Below, in pieces: positions 34,201 to 41,595 of a stretch of DNA of 47,405 bases. The translations under genes and the position numbers were made by a program. The stretch's first letter is position 1. Each line of letters begins with the position of its first letter. A model generated the notes under the pieces. That model saw only the letters and a list, made by a program, of their open reading frames with translations. It ran no database searches and had not been told where the DNA came from. Source of the stretch: Planctomycetota bacterium (GTDB taxonomy: Bacteria; Planctomycetota; Planctomycetia; Planctomycetales; Planctomycetaceae); assembly GCA_003670925.1 (NCBI GenBank), contig QWQG01000020.1, positions 1 through 47,405 of the forward strand, read 5' to 3'.

Positions 34201-34579
34201 ACAGCTGCAGACTCCGCGTCTCGCGTTCTGAACCACGTAATTCACCACTGACAGATTTCTGCTCAGAAGTAACGGGGTCGGCTTCTGTTGTCCAAAAGAC
34301 CTGAATCTTTGTATCGCCTTTGTACTGTGCTGCAATTGTGATGCGATGATCGCCGGCTCGACCAGCAACTGTGGCTGTCAAATATGGGTCATTGCCGTGC
34401 GACCCAACTTTTAAGTGTCCGTCCTCAACAGACAATTGCACTTCGCTGTTTGGTTCCCACCCCACCGGCTCTTGACTAAATTCCCAGCGAATAATTTCCT
34501 CGGCAATTGTGATTCCGGATCCAAAGACAGTCAGCGTCACAACGTTCAGCATTTGCAGGAATAGACATCGTGAATTCAT
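31283..34579 (-). CDS. Propeller/HEAT/cytochrome c protein with C-terminal rhodanese domain
   Basis: 1098 residues. Signal peptide (MLNVVTLTVFGSGITIAEE), a jelly-roll-like region (about 30-155), then a sugar dehydrogenase-type beta-propeller (about 170-530: MGSWVCIATDPKGRLIVSDQ, GFRNEYDIAFNPDGE, FISDWSYGVIYAVHL). HEAT-like helices follow (about 550-780), then a cytochrome c domain of the planctomycete heme-binding type with CFKCH (Cys835, Cys838, His839) and the family ending GPELTAVARRYNARTLLEGI, WGR-like VVGRVV and MMPSGLVNTL. A rhodanese domain closes the protein (about 985-1095) with the active loop HCRAGGRA (Cys1056). The propeller-cytochrome part is common in planctomycetes; the rhodanese is an addition. 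It probably oxidises a periplasmic substrate. First gene of the minus-strand group. Confidence 0.88.
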   Translation of the reverse strand: MNSRCLFLQMLNVVTLTVFGSGITIAEEIIRWEFSQEPVGWEPNSEVQLSVEDGHLKVGSHGNDPYLTATVAGRAGDHRITIAAQYKGDTKIQVFWTTEADPVTSEQKSVSGELRGSERETRSLQLYFTTDSPVTSIRIDPLSEKGDMLIDSIQLSDDPMLVPLATPVESMKIAAGFEVELLYSVPSDQMGSWVCIATDPKGRLIVSDQYGKLYRVTPQAKGSGAEPLIEMINVDVGMAQGLLCAFDSLYVMTNINDESRVGLHRVRDTDGDDQYDTSEHIRVLKGGNEHGPHAIVLAPDGKSLYVCCGNHTPPTDFSSSRVPRNWDEDQLLPRMWDAGGHAVGVLAPGGWIAQVSPDGQDWQLVASGFRNEYDIAFNPDGELFTYDADMEWDVGSPWYRPTRVNHVTSGAEFGWRSGTGKWPEYYPDSLGSVVDIGQGSPTGIVFGTGAKFPSKYQRSLFISDWSYGVIYAVHLTADGSTYSGEAERFISAAPLPVTDMVINPIDQAMYFTIGGRKTQSGLYRVTYLGAESTAPATLEKDAGSELRAIRHQLESLHHADASDAVAQAWPYLGHADRTIRFAARVALEHQPVGTWQEKALQENSNPDAKLTALLAVARCGGQELQLPLLQSMSQISVGKLSESQVLSALRVMGLCYIRMGEPDPQLARDVSAVLNGFYPAKSTVVNRELCRLLVYLNDSQVAAKTLALLAKAPSQEEQIHYVYCLRALKGKWTIEQRKEFFQWFVTSTTLRGGNSFSGFIKNIRQEAIERLTDAEKAELKDVLEAQPTGTANLVEASSRPLVQEWKVDELLADVEAGLIGRNFDNGRKMFQVTACFKCHRFAGDGGFVGPELTAVARRYNARTLLEGIIEPSKVISDQYESNIFVLANGKQVVGRVVNLNNDKIMVCENMLEPGNLTNVSRNEIEQTLVSKASMMPSGLVNTLNRDELLDLVAYLQSGGDRDSPVFAGAKKNASTPKPKEKQMFTDAGHTVDSLEVVKQRIADGTAVLIDVREESEWNEGHVDVATLVPLSTLKDATTLAVALARIPKDKIVYIHCRAGGRAVQCGQALAGKGYDIRPLKAGFDKLVESGFEKAALGK

Positions 34580-35148
34580 GGGTACTACCTGAAAAACTCA
34601 CCACAAAACCACGCCATAACGCGTTCGGTGAGTGCATGGCGGGAGGGATTCAAACGGGAAGAAAAAAACTACTTGGGTCGGTATTTTTACGAAGCTCCGC
34701 GCCGGATTCAAGCCAATACCGCCACTCTCCGGAATCACCGCGCCAGATCGGCACGCCGCTCAGTACCGTCGAGCCGCGGATCCGTGTCAAATCCAAACGT
34801 CACTCCGCAATCAGTTCAGTGACTGCCAATCGTTTCAGCACCAGATCTGGTACTGAATTCCTACAATTCAAGTCTGACACGTGGGACACTGAACTTCACC
34901 GATCTTCACCGCCGTGACGTTTCCTTCCGTTGCAGGGTTCGCTCGTTAATCATTGACTGATCGATACGCTTCTGCTGCTTTCGCTAACTTAGCGGGCCTT
35001 CCTATAACGCGAATGCGGAATAACCACGCCGGCATCCTATTGCAACACTGAGAAATACCCCAGTTTACGGGTTGGGCAGATGATTCGGAACGTCCGGATC
35101 AGACCTGCATCGTGATCTCTGCTTAACGCACAACGCCGAGTTGTCGAT
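34580..35148. other. Divergent intergenic region
   Basis: This 569-bp region lies between the minus-strand cytochrome gene and the plus-strand winged-helix-like gene. It contains a perfect 13-bp palindrome at 34982-34994 and no other supported feature. Confidence 0.5.
34982..34994. promoter_or_regulatory. Perfect 13-bp palindrome, candidate operator
   Basis: CGCTAACTTAGCG has exact 6-bp arms around one central C. It lies in a divergent promoter region, 155 bp upstream of a small winged-helix-like gene that could encode the regulator. This is inference from position and symmetry. Confidence 0.35.
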
Positions 35149-35511
35149 ATGCATGATATGAGTGAGCCTACGCGACTATGCAGCGAGTTTGAACAGAACT
35201 GCCTGACGGTTTTGAACTGTTACGCGGTCCGCGACGCAGCATGCAAAGCCACGCTTAACGACTACGCAGGCTGGCTCGATCGAATTCAGGACGTGCCGGG
35301 AATTGAAAAAAATTCTCTCACGTCGATTCACGGATTCCTGATTGCACAGGGCTTGATTCGCTTCGAATTCAACGGTCGCAGTGTTGGATTGCAGTATCAG
35401 GTAAGCCCTCAAGGGCGGGAATCGATTGCGCGAGACTCGGTGTCCGTCAGTGATGACCCTCGCTGCGAGTTGAGCGTTGCTGATTCTGAATCCGTCAGTC
35501 ACGCAGCTTAA
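35149..35511 (+). CDS. Small winged-helix-like hypothetical protein
   Basis: 120 residues, not recognised as a named family. The middle reads like a winged helix-turn-helix: helix SLTSIHGFLIAQGLI, wing FEFNGRSVGLQYQ, then VSPQGRESIAR, the pattern seen in MarR/PadR-like regulators where a 'YxVSPxGR' strand closes the wing. The C-terminal 25 residues are polar and probably disordered. Start codons at 35149 and 35158 are both possible, and neither has a good ribosome-binding site. It is convergent with the LarA-like gene, 50 bp away, and divergent from the cytochrome operon. A DNA-binding role is an inference from a short pattern. Confidence 0.55.
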   Translation: MHDMSEPTRLCSEFEQNCLTVLNCYAVRDAACKATLNDYAGWLDRIQDVPGIEKNSLTSIHGFLIAQGLIRFEFNGRSVGLQYQVSPQGRESIARDSVSVSDDPRCELSVADSESVSHAA

Positions 35512-35561
35512 GCCCTTGCACCAAAGTCGCCGACGGAGTTTAGCCCGTCGTGTTAGAGATT

Positions 35562-36821
35562 CTAAACATCTTGCAACCATCCCTCGGCATCCAATGGGAA
35601 AGCGTATGGCTCGCCATCCAAACGCAGGTGTTTTAATGTCTGAACAGAAGAAAAATACGCCTCAGAAACACGAACCCGCTTCAAATGAAGCGTATCGGAA
35701 ATCTGAATGACGCGTGCGTTTTCGGGTTCAGTCATTCCGATTGTCTGCAACGCTGCATCAACAGCTGCCGCATCAGTCGGCAATGTGATGGGGATCATTG
35801 CAGCTTCAGGATGCATCCCCGTAATACAGTTAATCCGAGTAGACTCTGAATCGATCTGAGCAACACAACGCTGGGTGGTAAATTCCGCCATCCCAATCCC
35901 GGTGGCATTGCCGTAAGTCTCCTTCGTCAGTGACCGCACCAAAATTCGACGGCAACGTGTTTGATCCTGTGCAGTCGCACAGTGATCGTTAAATTTGCGG
36001 CCGACGACATTTGCATCCATGCCTACCCCGCTAATATTTTTGCCAATCTTATCAACGATCAACAGATCCACGTCGTCAAACGGCAACCGCGGGAGCCACC
36101 GATTAGCAAGGACTAACAACTCCGGTTCACGACGGGAAAAATCATCGGGCTTAACGGCTTCAATTAACGCGGTTTCGTCTTCTGCATTTTCGAGAATCGC
36201 CATGCCTCCGCACACGCGGCAAACCTGCAAAACTCGTTCAGCAACCGCAGCCACAATCTCCGGAAAGCTGGTCGTCAAAATCCCGCGATGATAAACCTTC
36301 GCGCCTTCATGTTTACCGAAGCCAATCAGCATCATCTTGTGCAGACCGGACTCGACGGGCCCGACAAATCGTGTGTGTGGTTTAACGCGTCCTACGACAA
36401 ATACATGGTCCGCCTCACTTGCGTATTTATCAAAATGTACGGGCATACCATTCGAAGTTTGTGCCACAATCACAGTTTCCATCGTGGCCCGGATTGGAAC
36501 CCCAACCGATTGTTCAGTGATGCCCAAACTGGCCAGCATCCGCACTTGGCCTTCCACCGTGCCACCACCGTGACTTCCCATGGCTGGAACGATAAACGGC
36601 AACGCGCCTAAGCCAGAAAAGTAGGCGGCGATTTCACGCAGAATGAGTCCAATATTCGCAATGCCGCGACTGCCCGCTGGAATGGCTACGGTTTGACCGG
36701 GAGCTATAATTTTTCCAAGCTCCAGAGACTGCATCTGTTGCCGAACAGTGGCAGCAATATCCGCAACGTGGGGAGTGTCGAACGCCTGGATTAAATCACA
36801 CATTTTCGGAAGACGAACCAC
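35562..36821 (-). CDS. LarA-like (DUF2088) nickel-dependent racemase family protein
   Basis: About 419 residues across the DUF2088/LarA fold: VAIPAGSRGIANI near the start, MGSHGGGTVEGQ (about 81-92), VVGRVKPHTRF and GLHKMMLIGFGKHEGAKVYH in the middle, and the LarA C-terminal-like DVDLLIVDKIGKNISGVGMD. In lactate racemase LarA, histidines and a lysine of these blocks hold the nickel pincer cofactor and the substrate; the GSHGG, LHK and GKHEG residues are candidates here. Recent work shows LarA homologues racemise or epimerise various 2-hydroxyacids, so lactate should not be assumed. No larB, larC or larE cofactor genes lie nearby. The GTG at 36821 is preferred because AAGG lies 8 bp upstream; TTG 36827 is too close to it and ATG 36803 is possible. 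Confidence 0.78.
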   Translation of the reverse strand: MVRLPKMCDLIQAFDTPHVADIAATVRQQMQSLELGKIIAPGQTVAIPAGSRGIANIGLILREIAAYFSGLGALPFIVPAMGSHGGGTVEGQVRMLASLGITEQSVGVPIRATMETVIVAQTSNGMPVHFDKYASEADHVFVVGRVKPHTRFVGPVESGLHKMMLIGFGKHEGAKVYHRGILTTSFPEIVAAVAERVLQVCRVCGGMAILENAEDETALIEAVKPDDFSRREPELLVLANRWLPRLPFDDVDLLIVDKIGKNISGVGMDANVVGRKFNDHCATAQDQTRCRRILVRSLTKETYGNATGIGMAEFTTQRCVAQIDSESTRINCITGMHPEAAMIPITLPTDAAAVDAALQTIGMTEPENARVIQISDTLHLKRVRVSEAYFSSVQTLKHLRLDGEPYAFPLDAEGWLQDV

Positions 36822-36976
36822 TGACAATGCCTTTCGTGAATTTGCGCATGACGCTGAAATTGAACGCAGCGGTGAGCTAGAATCGTGGCTGGGCTTACAT
36901 TTAAGACTTTGGCATTTCTACGCAGCGCCTCACGTTTTCCAACCAATTGAAAACGTAATTGCCATTGTACGCGTCT

Positions 36977-37354
36977 TTAAATGGGTTTGAGTTCGATTGG
37001 CAATTCATCAATTTGCGCGGCGAGAATAAAGTCGTTTAACGACAGGCCTTGAATGGCATGTGTCCAGATTTCGAGTGACACGTTTCGATAACCAACTAGA
37101 TGCAAATCGGGATGATGACCTTGCGTCTCGGCCACGTTTGTCACCTCTTTAAAGAATGTCATGCCTGCTTGAAAATTTCGCACGACCCACGTCCTTCGAA
37201 TTCGGTCAGGACCGGACAGCAGTTCCCAACCCGGCACTGCATGCATCTGAGCCATTGCGTCCTCGACTGTCATTTTAGGGACACCCCGTTCGCAGGGTAC
37301 ACAGCGCGCTGAGCAAAGTTCGGATCGAGATGCGATTGACGATGAATCTGACAT
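36977..37354 (-). CDS. Pterin-4a-carbinolamine dehydratase
   Basis: 125 residues with the complete family pattern: the N-terminal CVPCERGVPKMT segment of the longer bacterial type, VPGWELL, the catalytic GHHPD (residues 79-83) and WTHAIQGLSLNDFILAAQID (Trp-Thr-His at 97-99). The enzyme dehydrates 4a-hydroxytetrahydropterin. It recycles the cofactor of phenylalanine hydroxylase, and homologues have also been linked to molybdopterin and methanopterin metabolism. No aromatic hydroxylase gene is in the window. Because fae lies about 6 kb away, a methanopterin role is possible but not shown. It is divergent from the helicase gene and 155 bp upstream of the LarA-like gene on the same strand. Confidence 0.93.
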   Translation of the reverse strand: MSDSSSIASRSELCSARCVPCERGVPKMTVEDAMAQMHAVPGWELLSGPDRIRRTWVVRNFQAGMTFFKEVTNVAETQGHHPDLHLVGYRNVSLEIWTHAIQGLSLNDFILAAQIDELPIELKPI

Positions 37355-37606
37355 TTGAATGAACCTATAAGTTTAAATGCAGCGTGGTGTAAAGTTTCGG
37401 CAGTCAGGCACAAATTCTTGGCCTCATGCTCTAGAATCCGTTTTCCTGAAGCAGAATCCTTCGCGGGACATGAGGAATTTCGTCTACCGATTGGGGTATT
37501 CTTGGAATATCGGTGTTGAACGTCAATCAGTCCATTGCTCTTGAATCGACGCATTTGAGAATCTATTGCGGCCCGCCTACAATGCGCCGATGAAATCAAG
37601 AAACAA

Positions 37607-40027
37607 ATGCTCCGATCGTACTCCGCAGAAACGCGGTGTTTCCTCGTGACAATCAACGTCCCCGCCATCACTGCTAGTCTGACGGATGCCCAACTTCAAG
37701 CCGTGGAGCATTTCGAGGGACCGTTGCTGGTCATGGCTGGGCCGGGTTCGGGGAAAACTCGCGTCATTACCCACCGGATTGTGCGACTATTGCAACGTGG
37801 CGTGCAGCCAGATCAGATTTTAGCCCTGACGTTTACGAACAAAGCCGCCCGTGAGATGGGAGCAAGGATCGAACGCCTCCTCGGCGGCCTCCGCGTACGC
37901 GTCAGTACGTTTCATCGATTCTGCTCCCGGATACTTCGACGTTGGCCAGAAAACGTCGGGCTGAAAGACAATTTCACCATTCTGGATCATGCGGACCAAG
38001 TGACGCTCATCCGGCACATCATGAAGGAGGAAAAACTCGACACGGTGTTTCATGATCCCGGTCGAGTGCTCAGTCGCATCAGTCGTGTGCGGAACGACAT
38101 GATTACATCCCAAATTTTCCGGCAGCAGTTTGAGCAGCGTGTCGGCAATCCGCTGGACGCGATTGTGTATCAAGTATTCCCATTGTACGAAGCCCGTGTC
38201 CGGCACCAGAACGCAGTTGATTTCGACGACCTTTTACTGCATGTTGTCAGACTTCTCGAAGACGATGAACTGATCCGTGAGCAGTTGGATCAGCACTTCC
38301 GTTTTATTTTGGTCGATGAATACCAAGACACCAATTTTGCGCAGTACCGAATCGTGCAGGCGATGTCGCAGTTGTATCCCAATCTGTGCGCGACAGGCGA
38401 TCCAGACCAATCCATTTACGGCTGGCGAGGTGCGCGTCCGGGGAACATCTCAACCTTTGAACGTGATTTTCCCGAAGTTCAAATCGTCTCGTTAGATCAG
38501 AATTTTCGGAGCACGAAAAAGATCGTACAGTGTGCCGACCAACTCATTTCACACAATCGTCGGCCGCATCGTGGCCGGTTATCGACCGAAAATCCCGAAG
38601 GTTCGGCTGTACGCCTATTGCTTTTTGAAAATGCTGATTCCGAAGCGGACGGGATCGCTGCAGAGATCGCGGCCCGCGTCAAAGCAGGTGAACGCACGTA
38701 TGCCGATTTTTCAGTATTCTATCGGGTAAACGCATTGTCGCGGTTATTTGAGACAGCTCTGTCGCGGCACCATATCCCATTCCAAGTCGCTGCCGGATAC
38801 TCGTTTTATGAACGTGCGGAGATCCGGGACTTAGTGGCTTATCTTCGGCTGATTGAAAATCATGCCGACGATTCAGCAATGGAACGGATCATGAATCGCC
38901 CGGCGCGCGGGATCGGCAATACTTCGGTGGTGAAACTTCGAAACCATGCGCAGAAATTTGGCATGAGTCTTTATGCAGCCGCAGGCGAAGCGAACTCCGT
39001 GAATGGCCTGAATGGGCGGAGTCGCAAGGCGGTGGAAGGCTTTGTGGATCTGATCCGAAAACTGCATGAACAATCGGCCGATGGTCGTGTGGCACCACTC
39101 ATTGAACGCCTGATCGCGGATATTGATTATCTGTCTCTTTGGCGCGAAGAATCGGATGAAGTCGATATTGACCGCGCGGCAAATGTGTTTGAATTGATCT
39201 CCGCAGCGCGGCAGTACGATGCGACTGGTGAGTCTGATGTGGATGACAAAAATTGTGCCGATGCCGATCGCGATGTCCGCTCCCCACTGCCCGGCGGCGC
39301 ACACGATCCTCCATCGCTCCAAGGATTTCTCGAGTTGGCGACGCTGAGTAACGAGGCGGACAGTGTCGATCCCGGTCGTGGGGCTGTGACGTTGATGACA
39401 CTGCATGCGTCCAAAGGCCTTGAATTTCCGGTGGTTTATGTCATTGGCGTCGAGAGCGGCTTGATTCCTCACGAACGTGCCGTCCGCGATGGCGATCCAG
39501 CCAGCTTTGAAGAAGAACGCCGCCTGCTCTTTGTGGGAATTACGCGGGCCATGCAGGAGCTGACGCTGACGCAGACATCCGAACGAACATTTCGCGGAAT
39601 GCGGCGGGCGACGATTTCCAGTCCGTTTATTCCTGAGCTGCACGGAGCAATTTCGCGTGAGTCTTTAGTTGCAACTCCACCGCAGATCGCTGAGGCGCTG
39701 CTCGATCAGCATCTTGAAAAGGCTCGACGCCGATTTGCCGCAGCACAGGCTGTCAACGGCGGAAGACTCATCATTACGGCATCCGAATTGGCTGCAAAGA
39801 ATGAGCAACGCTCGCTGGCTGATGCAATAGAAACTAATGATGCCAATACCGTACTGGCGTTTCGGGAAGGCATGCATGTTCGCCATCCTCGTTACGGTCG
39901 CGGCGTGATTACTGATATTTCTGGCGGTTCCCACCGCGGTACTGTCACAGTTCAGTTCGAAAACGGTGGCGAAACACATACCTTTGTTGCCAGTCGATGC
40001 CCGCTGCAACCGATTGGATTAGGGTAA
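37607..40027 (+). CDS. UvrD/PcrA-family superfamily 1 DNA helicase
   Basis: 806 residues, full length for a UvrD/PcrA/Rep enzyme. Walker A is GPGSGKT (45-51, Lys50), motif II is DEYQDTN (237-243), motif III is TGDPDQSIYGWRGA, motif IV is QNFRST, motif V is TLHASKGLEFPVVYV and motif VI is VGITRAMQELTLT. The C-terminal tail VRHPRYGRGVITDI matches the PcrA Tudor-like region that contacts RNA polymerase. It acts as a 3'-5' helicase in repair and replication-transcription conflicts. An acidic insert (DDKNCADADRDV) in domain 2B is unusual. The ATG at 37607 lacks a clear ribosome-binding site; a GTG at 37646 is an alternative. It is convergent with the orphan ExbB gene. Confidence 0.93.
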   Translation: MLRSYSAETRCFLVTINVPAITASLTDAQLQAVEHFEGPLLVMAGPGSGKTRVITHRIVRLLQRGVQPDQILALTFTNKAAREMGARIERLLGGLRVRVSTFHRFCSRILRRWPENVGLKDNFTILDHADQVTLIRHIMKEEKLDTVFHDPGRVLSRISRVRNDMITSQIFRQQFEQRVGNPLDAIVYQVFPLYEARVRHQNAVDFDDLLLHVVRLLEDDELIREQLDQHFRFILVDEYQDTNFAQYRIVQAMSQLYPNLCATGDPDQSIYGWRGARPGNISTFERDFPEVQIVSLDQNFRSTKKIVQCADQLISHNRRPHRGRLSTENPEGSAVRLLLFENADSEADGIAAEIAARVKAGERTYADFSVFYRVNALSRLFETALSRHHIPFQVAAGYSFYERAEIRDLVAYLRLIENHADDSAMERIMNRPARGIGNTSVVKLRNHAQKFGMSLYAAAGEANSVNGLNGRSRKAVEGFVDLIRKLHEQSADGRVAPLIERLIADIDYLSLWREESDEVDIDRAANVFELISAARQYDATGESDVDDKNCADADRDVRSPLPGGAHDPPSLQGFLELATLSNEADSVDPGRGAVTLMTLHASKGLEFPVVYVIGVESGLIPHERAVRDGDPASFEEERRLLFVGITRAMQELTLTQTSERTFRGMRRATISSPFIPELHGAISRESLVATPPQIAEALLDQHLEKARRRFAAAQAVNGGRLIITASELAAKNEQRSLADAIETNDANTVLAFREGMHVRHPRYGRGVITDISGGSHRGTVTVQFENGGETHTFVASRCPLQPIGLG

Positions 40028-40124
40028 GCTCACTTCGGAGGTCTTAATTCTTCCTAGCCGAAGTCTCACGAATCGAGCGACAACAAAACATCTCAAGGCC
40101 CCCCGTGGACTACCGGGATGCGAT

Positions 40125-40928
40125 TCAGTCATCGCCATCCGAACTTGAGCGAGTTTTTTTTCGGAGTTGAGTCGTGCGGCGAAAGTCGGCGAAGATATGC
40201 GACACCACCATTGTGGCTTCCATGGAAAGTTCTTCCACTCGACTGCGGAAAAATGCCAATGCGGCAGTTGCGGGAATTGCCACCCCCAGTCCTTGCAGCG
40301 TGGTAACAAGGGCTTTGTAAACACCTGGTGCCAATTCGGAAATCTGCGGATTGGCTTTTGTTTCGAATTCCATAAATGCCAGAATCATGCCCCAGACAGT
40401 TCCCATCAGACCTAGCATTGGAGCGAGCGTACTGATCACCGCGAGATGTTCGATGCGACGATAGCAACGCGCCGCTTGTTCGGCTGCTGCATCTTCCATC
40501 GCTTTTTCGATGGCTGTGTAACCGAGTTGACTTTCCTGCAATCCCGCCAGGAGAACGCGTCCCATGAATCCCGGCTGTTTTTCACACAATTTCGTCGCTT
40601 CCGAAAATTTACGGTCGGCCAAGAGCTTATGAACTTCTTCCGCCAACCCTAACGGAATGAATGTTGAGCGGCGGATGTTGAGCAGATAATCAACAATCAG
40701 AGCGACCATGAGGAAGCTAAGAAACATGATGACATATCCGATCATGCCGCCCGCCTCTAGGAGCGCACGAGGACTCAGGAATGCCTCCGTTTTCACGCCA
40801 GACTTCCCTAATGACTCGTCGGCATAGACGCACGTCGCCAGGATAATACACACGCAAAAGGCGAGGCACGCGAGGCCTGTTTTCGCCAGTGTGTTGCGGA
40901 TGACTTGCTCTCTCCGTGAGAATTGCAT
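40125..40928 (-). CDS. MotA/TolQ/ExbB proton channel family protein, orphan
   Basis: 267 residues from the ATG at 40928. A signal-like span (TGLACLAFCVCIILATCVYA) precedes the core spans GMIGYVIMFLSFLMVALIV (about 61-80), LAPMLGLMGTVWGMILAFM (about 168-187) and the signature ALVTTLQGLGVAIPATAALAF (about 206-227). It differs from the copy at 20391 in lacking the Ala/Pro linker and is closer to TolQ-type channel subunits. No ExbD/TolR gene is adjacent, so its partner must be encoded elsewhere. ATG codons at 40979 and 41045 give longer forms with an implausible leader. It is convergent with the UvrD gene; a 6-bp hairpin (CTTCGG/CCGAAG, 40033-40063) lies between them but has no T-tract. Confidence 0.88.
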   Translation of the reverse strand: MQFSRREQVIRNTLAKTGLACLAFCVCIILATCVYADESLGKSGVKTEAFLSPRALLEAGGMIGYVIMFLSFLMVALIVDYLLNIRRSTFIPLGLAEEVHKLLADRKFSEATKLCEKQPGFMGRVLLAGLQESQLGYTAIEKAMEDAAAEQAARCYRRIEHLAVISTLAPMLGLMGTVWGMILAFMEFETKANPQISELAPGVYKALVTTLQGLGVAIPATAALAFFRSRVEELSMEATMVVSHIFADFRRTTQLRKKTRSSSDGDD

Positions 40929-41319
40929 CAGAAAAATCCACAGCCTCAGAAACCATTGATCCACGATGAATCGGTGCATTGCCGAGCAAGGATTATAGAT
41001 GGATTCCAGTTTTCTGCCCAGATTATCCCGAGTTAACCTACCCAATTGAGTGCGACAACGCCAACACCGCTCGGAAAGCTAACTTTTCCAATAGAAACAA
41101 TGATCGGGACGGGATCGCGGCTGTCGCGTTTTGTGATGTCCAGATTGATGCACGAAAAGTGTCGCTGTGACGGCAACTTTGTAACACGTTCAATTTTGGT
41201 TCTTCTCGGAATTTAGTGGGTGTATTCGTACGGGTATGAAATTTGATTTTCTGATGATCCGCGATGCAAATCAAGGAGCCTGCGAATCAGACGCATTTGC
41301 AATTTTTGAACGGTATTGC

Positions 41320-41387
41320 GTTTAACGGCAATCCCGTAGGCGTAGGCGGAAGCAGGATTCGCCTCCGCCTACGGCTCGCCGTTAAAC
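41320..41387. repeat. Nested hairpin (REP-like) extragenic repeat
   Basis: Outer arms GTTTAACGGC (41320-41329) and GCCGTTAAAC (41378-41387) and inner arms CGTAGGCGGA (41341-41350) and TCCGCCTACG (41364-41373) are each perfect 10-bp inverted repeats, with a 13-nt loop. Outer and inner stems are separated by 11 nt and 4 nt. The GC-rich stem-loop form resembles dispersed REP-type elements. It lies 24 bp before the 98-bp direct repeat. Confidence 0.7.
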
Positions 41388-41410
41388 TATGAAAGCATCA
41401 GTTTCCACCG

Positions 41411-41508
41411 CGCGGAGTCTCGCTGGACTCATCTGAATGACGGGATCCAATGCAACTTTGAACCCATCAACGCAACTCCGAATTCCACAGAAATTCCACG
41501 TGTCGCCA
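41411..41508. repeat. 98-bp direct repeat, copy 1
   Basis: Identical to 47308-47405 at 95 of 98 positions (differences at repeat positions 11, 24 and 34), in the same orientation. The twelve bases before it are also weakly similar to the bases before copy 2 at codon level. The unit may derive from the same deleted IS1182-type transposase gene. Confidence 0.9.
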
Positions 41509-41595
41509 CTCAAATCCGAGAAGAACCCAAAAAATCTCTGGCCAGCAGGTGGCCTAATCGGCGGAAAAAGGCGATCGTCAGCGACTGCACTCTAA

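Larger units (their letters stand above)
40929..41595. other. Intergenic region with hairpin and direct-repeat copy
   Basis: No gene is supported in this gap of about 670 bp. It contains the nested hairpin at 41320-41387 and the first copy of a 98-bp direct repeat at 41411-41508. The first part upstream of the ExbB gene presumably holds its promoter. Confidence 0.5.

Noticed and set aside
37607-40027. Defence helicase (for example Gabija GajB) reading of the UvrD gene
   Set aside because: It is a full-length PcrA-type helicase with all motifs and the C-terminal Tudor-like region, and no GajA-like nuclease is beside it.
40033-40063. Hairpin between the helicase and ExbB genes as a terminator
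   Set aside because: Only a 6-bp perfect stem with a long loop and no T-tract on either strand.
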